Assembly: GCA_947383875.1 (NCBI GenBank) | Contig: CANDEX010000021.1 | Coordinates: 1-21,908 of the forward strand | Source: an uncultured Azospirillum sp. | Lineage (GTDB): Bacteria; Pseudomonadota; Alphaproteobacteria; RF32; CAG-239 | Reading direction: 5' to 3' | Length of the DNA: 21,908 nucleotides | Shown here: positions 1-8,088 of the stretch, piece by piece | How positions within the stretch are numbered: the first letter of the stretch is position 1 | Layout of the letters: every line of letters begins with the position of its first letter | The notes under the pieces: generated by a model | Told to the model about the DNA's origin: nothing | The model's input: the letters and a program-made list of their open reading frames with translations, nothing else | Databases searched by the model: none | Program-made: the position numbers and the translations under genes

Positions 1-1948
1 TATGATTAACCTTATCTTGGACTTCCATACTGATACCCAAGAATGTTGCTGCCAATTGGGCGTTTTCCGGTGATAACGCTGTTTTTCCACTCTTGAGGTC
101 TTCAAGATATTTATCGGCATAACCGCTGATACTATAGTGACTGTCACATTCTTTGGAATATAACGGCGCATTTCCATCGTCTCTTACCTGCTCCCAAGCG
201 GCAGCAACCTGTTGCGCATTCAGGCGGGAGACTTTCTTCTCCGTGGTGGTTTGTTTGATTGCCGTATCTTTATCCTGTGCGACCTCGTCGGTAATACCCA
301 ATGCTCTGTTTTTCAAATTTTTATAACCATTGCGAATAGCCTTAACTCCGTTGGATATCTTTTTAACACCCCATTTCGCGGCTTTATACGGCAAAATGAC
401 TGGCGAAGCGACAAAGTAAGCGGTCACAAATGCCGCTGTTTTGGTGCCTTTCCAGACTTTTTTGCCAAAATTTTTAACTTTATTGACGCCATTGCTAACC
501 TTGGTTTTGACATTATTGACGCCATTATTAAACTTGTTCTTAACTTTGGTGACATGATGATTAACCGCTTTGCCGCGATAGCTGTTTCCTCTTATTTGTC
601 TAGAAATACGCTGTTGGGTTCTTTGGTAACCATCTATGAAGTTATCAATACTTTCGCCAATTCGTGCTCCAACGCGCTGACCTATTGTTGGTTCCGCGGG
701 AATTAAGTGCTTTTTTAGGTCATAACGTTTAAGTTTTCCGTCTATTTGTTCTTGAATATTTGAAGGAATCCCGACAGAACTTTTTATGCTTTCATACTTT
801 GTCCCAATATGTTTGCGTAATGTTGATTGTGTTGTTTCTGAAATTTGCTTGTTAGATAACATCGTTGCCAGAACATTTAGTGTTTTTTCACCGGCTTTGT
901 CATTTTGCATTCCTTTAAGCAGTAATTTTTCCAAATTACTTGAAAAATCTGTTTGCGCATCTCCGGTTTTACTCCAATGCATATTATTGCCGATACTGGA
1001 TAGAATGACACTTAATTGTGTATCATTATGTGCGCCTGCAATCAAGCTATCAACTTGTTTCAACATTAGGAGGTTATCTTTTTGGTTACTGCCACCGGCT
1101 ATTGTCAATATATTTTCAACGGCGCGATCTGTGTGTAGATTATTTTTATCTTCCATGGCTATTTTCCATAGAGCGATAGACATATTTCTTTCTTCTTCGG
1201 GAGATAGTGAGCCTATTTGGGTTTGCCATTGACTTATCATTGTTGTCGTATTGGTTTGTAATTCAGAATCTGTTTTCGATGAGTTTGTAACCCTTTTCAT
1301 TTCTGACCAAAAATCTTCATATGGCGCATCAATTTGCGGTTCCGTTGGCGTTGTATTGGAAATTGGTTCTTGAGAGGGGGAAAGATTAGTTTCCAGATGT
1401 TGAACTATTTTATGGCGGTTTTTCAAGGAAGATTTTATCTTGTCTTGATACATTCTATCCCTACTGCCTTCGGGAGCTTCCGGTATTTTCTGTAATTTTT
1501 GTTCATAAAGCTCCAAAAGTTCTTTGCTTTGAATACAAGAAACCATGGCATATAAATTTTGGTGGCTTAAATCATCTCTTTGAAGAAGAGAGGTAAGCAT
1601 GCTGTCACTTACGTTTTTTTGCCCCATGATTGTGGCTTTGTTTATTCCCTTAAGAACATCGCCTATTTGTTTCTGAGGAATGTTTTGCATTACTTGCGAC
1701 ATCTGTCGGGAGATTATTTCATTGTGGGCATTATTATTATCGCTGCTTTTAACCGCTTCTATTATGGCACTTTGTATTTCCGCAGCCTCTAATCTGTTAA
1801 ATAGGGCAGGGATTTGTTCTGCGTATTTTTGAAATGTTTCAGCTCTTTGCGGGCTTACTTCATTCCAGTTTTTAGGCATAATTTTGTTATCAGCCCTGAT
1901 GATATCGTTCAAATCAAAAAAATAGTCGCCAATATGTCCTGTGTCCAC
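1..1948 (-). CDS. Large protein of unknown function, C-terminus cut by window edge
   Basis: An uninterrupted minus-strand frame of 649 codons runs off the left edge. I do not recognise the family. The first ~190 residues look helical and rich in Q, N and K. A Pro/Thr/Ser-rich linker lies at about 190-210, followed by another helical part to ~450. A strongly basic stretch (about 455-550) carries imperfect repeats of the type NGVNxVKxKV, and a hydrophobic segment (about 504-524, VTAYFVASPVILPY) could touch or cross a membrane. After that the sequence is polar again. The start is uncertain: GTG at 1948 is the first plausible codon after an in-frame TAA, TTG at 1972 is also possible, and neither has a clear Shine-Dalgarno; the first ATG is only at 1879. 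The continuous sense frame with protein-like composition makes it a real gene; the plus-strand frames over it are shadows. A large effector- or toxin-like protein is possible but unproven. Confidence 0.75.
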   Translation of the reverse strand, partial: MDTGHIGDYFFDLNDIIRADNKIMPKNWNEVSPQRAETFQKYAEQIPALFNRLEAAEIQSAIIEAVKSSDNNNAHNEIISRQMSQVMQNIPQKQIGDVLKGINKATIMGQKNVSDSMLTSLLQRDDLSHQNLYAMVSCIQSKELLELYEQKLQKIPEAPEGSRDRMYQDKIKSSLKNRHKIVQHLETNLSPSQEPISNTTPTEPQIDAPYEDFWSEMKRVTNSSKTDSELQTNTTTMISQWQTQIGSLSPEEERNMSIALWKIAMEDKNNLHTDRAVENILTIAGGSNQKDNLLMLKQVDSLIAGAHNDTQLSVILSSIGNNMHWSKTGDAQTDFSSNLEKLLLKGMQNDKAGEKTLNVLATMLSNKQISETTQSTLRKHIGTKYESIKSSVGIPSNIQEQIDGKLKRYDLKKHLIPAEPTIGQRVGARIGESIDNFIDGYQRTQQRISRQIRGNSYRGKAVNHHVTKVKNKFNNGVNNVKTKVSNGVNKVKNFGKKVWKGTKTAAFVTAYFVASPVILPYKAAKWGVKKISNGVKAIRNGYKNLKNRALGITDEVAQDKDTAIKQTTTEKKVSRLNAQQVAAAWEQVRDDGNAPLYSKECDSHYSISGYADKYLEDLKSGKTALSPENAQLAATFLGISMEVQDKVNH

Positions 1949-2075
1949 GATTTTGTTTTTATTTTTAAACAAAATTTATTAATGCTGTATTTAATAATGA
2001 CGCCAGATTGCTCTTTTTTTGTCTAGTATAATGATAATTGTTACAAAAAATTCAGATGTTTTCTGTTAGATGTAT

Positions 2076-2121
2076 AAACAAGAACTCCCAAATATTACAA
2101 AATATTCGGGAGTTCTTGTTT
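2076..2121 (-). terminator. Rho-independent terminator after the hydrogenase gene
   Basis: Perfect 14-base arms (AAACAAGAACTCCC and its complement) flank an 18-base AT-rich loop that can itself pair through two AATATT blocks. A short T-rich run follows on the minus strand. It lies 22 bases past the hydrogenase stop and before the unknown gene at 1-1948, so it separates two same-strand transcription units. Confidence 0.8.
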
Positions 2122-2143
2122 GTTTAATTTTAACGGGGGGTGG

Positions 2144-3595
2144 CTATGCTTTATTTTTTAAATCTTCGCCTTGAGCCGTGTAGTTTTTCACTTGAATAGT
2201 GGCTTTATTGGGCATGGCAATGCAGCCCGGGCCGGAAATACAGCCGCCAGGACAGCTCATAACTTCAAGCATATTGCAGTCGCAGCCTTTGGCGGCATAG
2301 CGTTTCAGTAATTTAATGTTTTCAGTGCTTAGGCCGTCAATTTTTTCCGGACGGATATCAACTTTTCCTTCAACTAAAGAGGCAACAGCACCAGCAACGC
2401 CGCCGGTCAACGGAAAACCGCGTCCTTGTGCGCAAGATACTTTGGTGAATTCGGCAGGTTCTGCTTTTGCTACATCAATGCCGGCACCGGTGAAGATTGC
2501 GTTCATTTCTTCAAAGGTCAGCACATAATCAACGTTTGGATCAGTTTCGGCTTCTACTCGTTTGGCAAAGCAGGGGCCGACAAAGACAGCCACGCTGTCC
2601 GGATGTTCCTGTTTAACCAGTTCCGCGGTGTAGTACATCGGTGTTTTGGTGGTAGAAACATATTCTTTTATTTCAGGAATATGTAGCTGAGCCGCACGGA
2701 AATAAGCCGGACAGCAAGAAGTGGTCATGAATTTTTCTCCCGCTTCCATCCGTTCAATAAATTCAGCAGCTTCTTTTTCAGTTGTAATATCGGCACCGAC
2801 GGCGACTTCAATAACATCGTCAAAACCTGCGGCTTTCAATGCACCGACCAGATTGTTGACGTTGCCGGCAAATTGGCCGATAACGGCAGGAGCAATCATG
2901 GCAATAACCTGTTTGTCGGTATCATGCATGGCTTTCAAAACATCTATCATTTGGGAGCGTTCGACAATTGCTCCGAAGGGGCAGGATTTCAAGCATTTGC
3001 CGCAGGAAATACATTTTTCCGTGTCAATATGTTCTTTTCCGGTTTGGTCTTTGGCTATGGCACTTACCGGACAGGAGTCTTCACAAGGAATAACATTCTT
3101 AATGATTGCGGAATAAGGGCAGACATCGTGGCAGCGACCGCATTTGATGCATAAATCCTGATCGATGAAAGCCTTGCCGTTAACAAAACTGATAGCATTT
3201 TTTGGGCAGTTTACTTGGCAGGGGCGGGCAATGCACGCACGGCACAAGTCGCTGACGATATAACGTTCTTTACGGCAGGCTGCGCAGGCAGAATTGATTA
3301 CTGAAATTTTGCTGGGTTCAAGTTTGGTGCGTGCCAATGCTTGTTGAGCATATTCGTGCAACGGTGCATCTTTGCCTTCTTCATCGGCAGGACAGATACC
3401 CAGGACTGCCATGCAAATTTGGCGGACGACATCACGATCGTTATCCAAAGAACAGCGATAGCATAAAGAACCGTCAGGCAAAACTTGTGACGGGATGTCA
3501 TCAATATGGGCAAAACGGTCAGCAAAATAGCTGGCTGCAACGCGGGCTAAAATATCATTACGAATGGGGAAAAGATTATTTTTAAGGGGCAGCAT
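2144..3595 (-). CDS. [FeFe] hydrogenase, group B-like, with ferredoxin-type domain
   Basis: Predicted iron-only hydrogenase, reducing protons or oxidising H2 through an H-cluster. Numbering is from the TTG at 3601; subtract 2 for the preferred start. H-cluster ligands are present: TSCCPAY (C296/C297), VGPCFAKR (C344) and EVMSCPGGCISGPG (C450, C454). These motif variants (CCPAY, GPCFAK, GCISGPG) resemble group B rather than classical group A enzymes. Upstream are cysteine sets for several [4Fe-4S] clusters: C120/123/128/132, C151/154/157/161, C173/177 and C197/200/203/207, plus CxxC pairs at 47/50 and 106/109. About 483 residues, no signal peptide, so cytoplasmic. ATG at 3595 is preferred over TTG at 3601 because AAGGA sits 8 bases before the ATG but only 2 before the TTG. 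It has its own promoter and terminator. No HydE/F/G maturases or partner subunits are in the window, so the electron partner is unknown. Confidence 0.9.
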   Translation of the reverse strand: MLPLKNNLFPIRNDILARVAASYFADRFAHIDDIPSQVLPDGSLCYRCSLDNDRDVVRQICMAVLGICPADEEGKDAPLHEYAQQALARTKLEPSKISVINSACAACRKERYIVSDLCRACIARPCQVNCPKNAISFVNGKAFIDQDLCIKCGRCHDVCPYSAIIKNVIPCEDSCPVSAIAKDQTGKEHIDTEKCISCGKCLKSCPFGAIVERSQMIDVLKAMHDTDKQVIAMIAPAVIGQFAGNVNNLVGALKAAGFDDVIEVAVGADITTEKEAAEFIERMEAGEKFMTTSCCPAYFRAAQLHIPEIKEYVSTTKTPMYYTAELVKQEHPDSVAVFVGPCFAKRVEAETDPNVDYVLTFEEMNAIFTGAGIDVAKAEPAEFTKVSCAQGRGFPLTGGVAGAVASLVEGKVDIRPEKIDGLSTENIKLLKRYAAKGCDCNMLEVMSCPGGCISGPGCIAMPNKATIQVKNYTAQGEDLKNKA

Positions 3596-3615
3596 GTGCA
3601 AGTTCCTTTGTTGTA

Positions 3616-3635
3616 TTATTTTAAGTTATTTTAAG
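3616..3635. repeat. Perfect 10-bp tandem duplication at the hydrogenase transcription start
   Basis: TTATTTTAAG occurs twice head to tail, between the -10 element and the ribosome binding site of the hydrogenase gene. The 10-base period equals one helical turn, so it could be a two-subunit binding site; it could also be simple slippage in AT-rich DNA. Confidence 0.6.
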
Positions 3636-3638
3636 CGG

Positions 3639-3666
3639 ATTATAGCGGCAGATATGAAAAAATCAA
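3639..3666 (-). promoter_or_regulatory. Sigma-70-type promoter of the hydrogenase gene
   Basis: Reading the minus strand: -35 TTGATT (3661-3666), 16-base spacer, perfect -10 TATAAT (3639-3644). The start would fall near 3632, giving a leader of about 37 bases to the ATG at 3595. Confidence 0.65.
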
Positions 3667-3694
3667 ACGATATTTTCAGGTTACCAAAGATTGA

Positions 3695-3709
3695 TTAACC
3701 TGTCATTAA
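3695..3709. promoter_or_regulatory. CtrA-box-like motif between hydrogenase and kinase operon
   Basis: TTAACCTGTCATTAA matches the alphaproteobacterial CtrA consensus TTAA-N7-TTAA exactly, 52 bases upstream of the kinase start. In DNA this AT-rich about one such match is expected by chance in a window this size, so only the intergenic position and the adjacent CckA-like gene give it weight. Confidence 0.3.
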
Positions 3710-3760
3710 GGGAGTTGCGCTAGACTTAAAACAGAGAAATTTTATGCTCGGGAAAACGAT

Positions 3761-4897
3761 ATGCTTTATTGGGGGACAGGAATACTGGCATTATCTCTCG
3801 TCGTTATGGCGGGGTTGTATATCAGATTGTGTTTCAGGCTAAAAAAACAAGAAAAAAATATTCAGAAAACCAGGGAAATATTTCATGATTTTCGGAATCT
3901 TCTGACCGGTGTTCATGGGGCTGCCGAGATGTTGGTGTGTAAACTGGAGGCACATCCGGATTTAAAATTTTATGCAGAAACCATTATGCGGGCTGGGGCG
4001 CAAGCCAGAAGAATGATAGCCGGTGAAGATGAAAAGTGTCATTTTCAAAATTTCAGTTTGAATAATATCGTTTGTGAGGTGGTTTCTTTATTGAAGCATT
4101 CTTCAACAGAAAAGATTAAGATTACCTGTGATAATCGTGCCGTGCCGGATACGATTTTCGGAGCGGCTGATTGGGTGCGGCGTCTGATTATGAATTTATG
4201 CGTGAATGCCATAGAGGCGATGCCTGACGGCGGTGAGTTGCTGGTGATAACGGATAGCTGCGAATTAAAAGATGAAGATTTGTCTGAAAGTCTTTTTCCG
4301 TTGGCACCTGGAAGATATATTGTGTTGGAAGTCAGGGACACCGGGATTGGGATTGATGCGGCGGTGATTTCTGAAATCTTTAAGGATAAATTTACGACTA
4401 AACCGACAGGAAGCGGAACAGGGTTATCTGTTGTGAAAAAGGCGGCGGTGATGCACGGAGCCGGATTAGTTGTCCGTAGTGAAGCCGGTAGCGGGTGTTG
4501 TTTCAAAGTTTTTTTTCCGGCGGTTAATGATATGCTGCATTGTAAAGTTTTGATTGTTGATGATGATCCGTTGCTGAGAAATCTGCTTGGTGATATGTTG
4601 GAGATGGCAGGAGTAACGGTTTTGAAGGTCGGCAGCGGATTGGAAGCTGTAGAAATTTGTAAGCGAAATCAGGATGTTGATGCCGTCGTGTTGGATATGG
4701 TTATGCCTGAGATGTCCGGTAAAGAAGTTTATGATTTATTGCTGCGGCAGAATCCTAATCTGAAAGTTATATTTGTCAGCGGTGGTGATGAAAATATTCC
4801 GTCCGGAAAGAATGTTGCGTTTCTGGGGAAGCCTTATCAGATGACTGAAGTTGTCGGAACATTGAGGCTGTTGTTAGCAACCGAGCAAGACTCTTGA
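3761..4897 (+). CDS. Sensorless hybrid histidine kinase with C-terminal receiver
   Basis: One membrane helix (residues 5-24) leads almost directly into a dimerisation/phosphoacceptor region with H42 in FHDFRNLLTG, the HDFxNLL form typical of CckA-like kinases. The ATPase domain has the N box (MNLCVNAIEAMPDGG, 144-158), G1 (DTGIGI, 193-198) and G2 (GSGTGLSVV, 217-225). A receiver domain follows (about 262-372) with acidic residues D267-D269, phosphoacceptor D312 in VVLDMVMPEMSG, S340 and K357 in LGKPY. No PAS or periplasmic sensor is visible, so input may come through the membrane helix or a partner protein. H42 can phosphorylate D312 in cis; the final output is not visible here. First gene of a same-strand run with two degenerate GGDEF-EAL genes (58- and 9-base gaps). 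The start has only a weak GGGAA ribosome site. Not assigned as cckA: full CckA is larger and has PAS domains. Confidence 0.88.
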   Translation: MLYWGTGILALSLVVMAGLYIRLCFRLKKQEKNIQKTREIFHDFRNLLTGVHGAAEMLVCKLEAHPDLKFYAETIMRAGAQARRMIAGEDEKCHFQNFSLNNIVCEVVSLLKHSSTEKIKITCDNRAVPDTIFGAADWVRRLIMNLCVNAIEAMPDGGELLVITDSCELKDEDLSESLFPLAPGRYIVLEVRDTGIGIDAAVISEIFKDKFTTKPTGSGTGLSVVKKAAVMHGAGLVVRSEAGSGCCFKVFFPAVNDMLHCKVLIVDDDPLLRNLLGDMLEMAGVTVLKVGSGLEAVEICKRNQDVDAVVLDMVMPEMSGKEVYDLLLRQNPNLKVIFVSGGDENIPSGKNVAFLGKPYQMTEVVGTLRLLLATEQDS

Positions 4898-4955
4898 TAA
4901 TATCAAGCAGAGCGTTTATAACTAAAATAAGTTTGAGTAGAGAACGGCAGAAAAA

Positions 4956-6239
4956 ATGAACAGACAACAAAGCAGTAAGGCAGAAAAATATTTATTGGAT
5001 GCGTTGGATCGTATTTCCAAAAATTCGTATGGTTATGCCGTTTTGTATGTCAGCATTTCAAAATTGAAACCTAAGCATCGACATCCTGAATTTGTAAAAA
5101 TTCTCGGACGGTTATTTGACAGTGTGGTTGGTAATGCCCGCGGTTATTTTTACATAATGTCAAATGGCGATTTTGTTATCTTGGGGAGAGATATTACTCA
5201 AGAAACCGTAAATGAAGCTGTAGATAAACTGCGGCAGGGGCTTTCTTCTGATCCGATTTTACGCGGTAAAGATGGCAGTGAGTTTGCTACGGTGTTTGAG
5301 TTTCCTGAAAATTTTGCGACGTTTTATAAATATGTTGAGGAAATGCGGGACAGTGATATTCATCAGTATGATGATATGTTGTTGCCAGCTAAACGTCCGG
5401 TGGAAGCCAGAGAAATTGATAATGTGATTGCCGAACTGGATGAAATAGATGTTGCCGAGTTGGTTAAACGTCAGAGTGTTATCCGGATTAAAGGTGCCGG
5501 TAAGTTTGAGGTTTTGTTCCAAGAATTTTTTGTGGCTATTAAGGATTTGAGTCTACAGTTTGATCGTCATTTGGATTTGGTTGCCAATCGTTGGCTGTTT
5601 TTGTATATGACACAGGCTCTTGATAAAAAGACATTGGCTGCTTTTTTTGCGGCGGATTTAAAAAAATGGCCGCAGCAGATTAGTCTCAATCTTAATCTGT
5701 CTTCAGTTTTTTCAAGGGAGTTCGTTGAATTTGCCCGACGCTTTTTAAAAGCGGAACAGAAAGTTTTGGTGGAAGTTCAGCTGATTGATGTTTTCAATAA
5801 TTTACCGTTGTATTTTGAGGCAAAGGAAATTCTTCATAAAGGCGGGCACAAAATTGTCTTTGACGGTGTTAGTCCTGCCGCTTTGAAGTTGTTGAATTTG
5901 AAAACGTTGCAACCGGATATGGTTAAGTTGTTTTGGGAGCCGCTTCTGGAAGATGAACCGTTTAATCCTGCGTTGAAAGAAATTATTGATGTTATCGGCA
6001 GAGATAAGTTTATTCTGGCCAAGTGTGATTCCGATAAAGCGTTGAAGTGGGGTGTTTCATACGGAATTACGGCTTTTCAGGGGCCGTTTATGGATGATAT
6101 TGAAATAGCCATGGTGCGTAATCGCTGTCCGGGAGCTGCCGGGTGTACGGCGCAGCAATGCCTGAAACGGCGGCGTTTGCTGTCCGGATCGTTGAAAGCG
6201 GTTTGTACTCACCCTGATGCTCTTGAAGATTTGTTGTGA
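4956..6239 (+). CDS. Degenerate GGDEF-EAL protein with cysteine tail
   Basis: A c-di-GMP-type fold without its chemistry. About 23-110 resembles a GGDEF domain, but the signature is MSNGDFVIL (68-76), lacking the GG(D/E)EF active site. About 183-385 follows the EAL layout: FQEFFVAI replaces the EAL motif, SLNLNLSSVF (243-252) corresponds to the usual SVNLSxxxF, and VEVQLIDVF (272-280) to the ELTES region. KIVFDGVSP (299-307) stands where DDFGTG should be, VKLFW (323-327) where IKID should be, and ILAKCDS (353-359) where AEGVE should be. Metal and catalytic residues are therefore lost, so synthesis or hydrolysis of c-di-GMP is unlikely; a binding or scaffolding role is more plausible. The tail carries C391, C397, C402 and C417 near a basic RRR patch, possibly a metal site. 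No signal peptide. Paralogous to the next gene; TGA is followed after 9 bases by its ATG. Confidence 0.72.
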   Translation: MNRQQSSKAEKYLLDALDRISKNSYGYAVLYVSISKLKPKHRHPEFVKILGRLFDSVVGNARGYFYIMSNGDFVILGRDITQETVNEAVDKLRQGLSSDPILRGKDGSEFATVFEFPENFATFYKYVEEMRDSDIHQYDDMLLPAKRPVEAREIDNVIAELDEIDVAELVKRQSVIRIKGAGKFEVLFQEFFVAIKDLSLQFDRHLDLVANRWLFLYMTQALDKKTLAAFFAADLKKWPQQISLNLNLSSVFSREFVEFARRFLKAEQKVLVEVQLIDVFNNLPLYFEAKEILHKGGHKIVFDGVSPAALKLLNLKTLQPDMVKLFWEPLLEDEPFNPALKEIIDVIGRDKFILAKCDSDKALKWGVSYGITAFQGPFMDDIEIAMVRNRCPGAAGCTAQQCLKRRRLLSGSLKAVCTHPDALEDLL

Positions 6240-6248
6240 GGAACCGGG

Positions 6249-7544
6249 ATGTTTTTATTTAATAAAACAACACCAAAACTGCCGGAAAAGGTAACGGCGA
6301 CAGAATATTCCACTTTTAAGCGGGATACGTTGATATTAGATTATTTGGCTAAAATTGATACGGAACTGCAAAATTATGGTGTGTTGTACGTTCATCTCAG
6401 CAAGTTACAGAGCCAAAAACTTAAGACAATGCAACGACAGAATCTGATTGAAACGTTTGAAAATGTTATCAAAAAAAATGGCGGTGAAATTTTTGGTTTG
6501 CCAAACGAAGATATGGTCGTGTTTTATCATGTGAATTCGGAAGAGGAAATTCAAGCCTGCTTAGTTAAAATCCGTTTCATGTTTCATGATGATCCGTTAT
6601 TGCAAAATTCATTTGATTTGGAACAAGCCGGCTTTGTGAAATTTTATCATTTGGTAACACAGGCGGATGAGTTTAAAAAGACGGTTCAATCTCTTATGGA
6701 GAGCCTGAAAAATCAGACATTAACTGCAGGAACAAATGTTGCTGCAAAAACACCTCAAGCGGCGATGATGACGGCTTCGCGCAAGTTGCGTCGAGAGTTG
6801 ACACCGGCAATGTTGGCTAAAGTGCAGAAAACATTAGCTATGGCGGATTTTTCAAGTCTTATTCGTCGCCAATCTGTTTGTGCGGTAATCGGTAAGTCTC
6901 CGCCGCAAATGATTTTTGATGAGGTATTTGTTTCTATTGCCGATTTGCGTGATATGCTTTTGCCGGATGTCGATTTGACGGCAAATCCATGGTTGTTTTT
7001 GCATCTGACAGAGACGCTGGACAAACGTGTTTTAGCCAGTGTTAGTCAGCATGATGACGGTTCTTTGACAAATAACTTCAGTATGAATTTGAATGTGTCG
7101 ACCATTTTATCGGATGATTTTCTGGCGTTTGATGAGAATATTAATCCTTCTATGCGCTCGACTATTGTTCTGGAATTACAGTTGGTGGATATTTTCAGCG
7201 ATATTAAGGCCTTTATTCTGGCCAAAACATTTGCTCAGTATCGTGGCTATAAAATTTGTATTGACGGGATAACGGTTGATAAACTGAAATATATTGATCG
7301 TGAACAGCTGAACGGCGATTTACTTAAAATTATATGGCATCCCTCCTTTATGGATATGGTGCGGGAAGACAGCCATTTTACAGATTATGTCAATCGTGCC
7401 GAAAGAGCAAAAATGATTCTCTGCCGCGTGGATGATCCGCAGGCGGTGGAAGTCGGGAATTCTCTGGGGATTAATCTTTACCAAGGACGTTATATTCAAC
7501 GGTTATTGACTGCGCAACCGAAAAAGACGATTTTTAAAATCTGA
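6249..7544 (+). CDS. Degenerate GGDEF-EAL protein, paralogue of preceding gene
   Basis: Same architecture and length as its neighbour. The GGDEF-like part (about 30-140) has LPNEDMVVF (84-92) in place of the active site. The EAL-like part (about 205-425) keeps the SxNLNVS strand (278-284) and LELQLVDIF (308-316), but has CIDGITVDK (337-345) for DDFGTG, LLKIIWH (358-364) for xxIKID and ILCRVDD (390-396) for AEGVE. Both paralogues share RRQSV/KRQSV and NPWLFLHLT/NRWLFLYMT, which supports duplication from one ancestor. A less conserved linker (about 150-185), rich in T and A, is extra here, and the cysteine tail of the upstream copy is missing. The ribosome site GAGGA overlaps the upstream stop codon, so translation is probably coupled. 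Likely cytoplasmic and catalytically inactive; partner of the kinase by context only. Confidence 0.7.
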   Translation: MFLFNKTTPKLPEKVTATEYSTFKRDTLILDYLAKIDTELQNYGVLYVHLSKLQSQKLKTMQRQNLIETFENVIKKNGGEIFGLPNEDMVVFYHVNSEEEIQACLVKIRFMFHDDPLLQNSFDLEQAGFVKFYHLVTQADEFKKTVQSLMESLKNQTLTAGTNVAAKTPQAAMMTASRKLRRELTPAMLAKVQKTLAMADFSSLIRRQSVCAVIGKSPPQMIFDEVFVSIADLRDMLLPDVDLTANPWLFLHLTETLDKRVLASVSQHDDGSLTNNFSMNLNVSTILSDDFLAFDENINPSMRSTIVLELQLVDIFSDIKAFILAKTFAQYRGYKICIDGITVDKLKYIDREQLNGDLLKIIWHPSFMDMVREDSHFTDYVNRAERAKMILCRVDDPQAVEVGNSLGINLYQGRYIQRLLTAQPKKTIFKI

Positions 7545-7601
7545 TTTATTTTCTATATTAACAGTTATTGGTGGCAAAATTTTTGATATATGCCTCAAAT
7601 A

Positions 7602-7623
7602 AAACCCCGCTTTAGCGGGGTTT
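7602..7623. terminator. Bidirectional terminator between convergent genes
   Basis: AAACCCCGC-TTTA-GCGGGGTTT, a 9-bp perfect GC-rich stem with a 4-base loop, A-rich before and T-rich after. It can end both the kinase/GGDEF-EAL operon (+) and the small acidic gene (-). Confidence 0.9.
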
Positions 7624-7640
7624 GGAGTATTTGCGTTATT

Positions 7641-7940
7641 TTAGTCTCTGATTTCAGCCTCATAAGCGTGGACGATTTGAGCGTCATCATCTTTTTCTTC
7701 GCGAGAGAGTTCACAGACTAAAAGTTTGTCAGCATCCATTAGGCTGTCAAAGACTTCAGTACTGATATCATTTAAGAGTAAAGTATCGTTATCATTGCGG
7801 TATAATAAGGCGGATTTTTCATCGCTGTCTAATTCAATGTGCGGATTGGATGGTTCCCCTTCACGCTGATAAAGCAACAGCATGACCTCATCTTCATCGT
7901 TAATCAGAAAGTCAAAAGTTTCAAAATCCTTGGTATCCAT
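7641..7940 (-). CDS. Small acidic protein of unknown function
   Basis: 99 residues, with Asp and Glu making up roughly a third of the chain and few basic residues. No cysteine pattern beyond a single Cys, no signal peptide and no membrane segment. The repeated strand-like stretches (VMLLLYQRE, SALLYRND, TLLLNDIS, KLLVCELS) suggest a small beta-rich domain. A good ribosome site (GAGGA, 7 bases before ATG) and a shared terminator support a real gene. I recognise no family. It could be a regulator that mimics DNA charge or a small binding protein, but nothing in the sequence decides this. Confidence 0.75.
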   Translation of the reverse strand: MDTKDFETFDFLINDEDEVMLLLYQREGEPSNPHIELDSDEKSALLYRNDNDTLLLNDISTEVFDSLMDADKLLVCELSREEKDDDAQIVHAYEAEIRD

Positions 7941-8088
7941 AATCTTATCCTCAGAAATAGTTATCTTGACTTTTATATTAAAGCATAATGATAGAAAAAC
8001 AAGTCCTATGTTGATAGGTGTGTTAAATTTAATGAATTTTATCTGGGAATAGGATATTCTTGTGTTCAGAAAAACGGAGGATTGTTGA

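Noticed and set aside
212..2026. Plus-strand open frames over the left edge (212-706, 786-1232, 1580-1792, 1814-2026)
   Set aside because: They lie opposite one continuous minus-strand frame with protein-like composition and have no ribosome sites or family motifs.
3596..3601. TTG 3601 as hydrogenase start
   Set aside because: AAGGA is only 2 bases before it; ATG 3595 has the correct 8-base spacing.
3685..3710. FNR-type site for the anaerobic hydrogenase
   Set aside because: TTGAT occurs at 3691 but the second half-site ATCAA is not at the required spacing.
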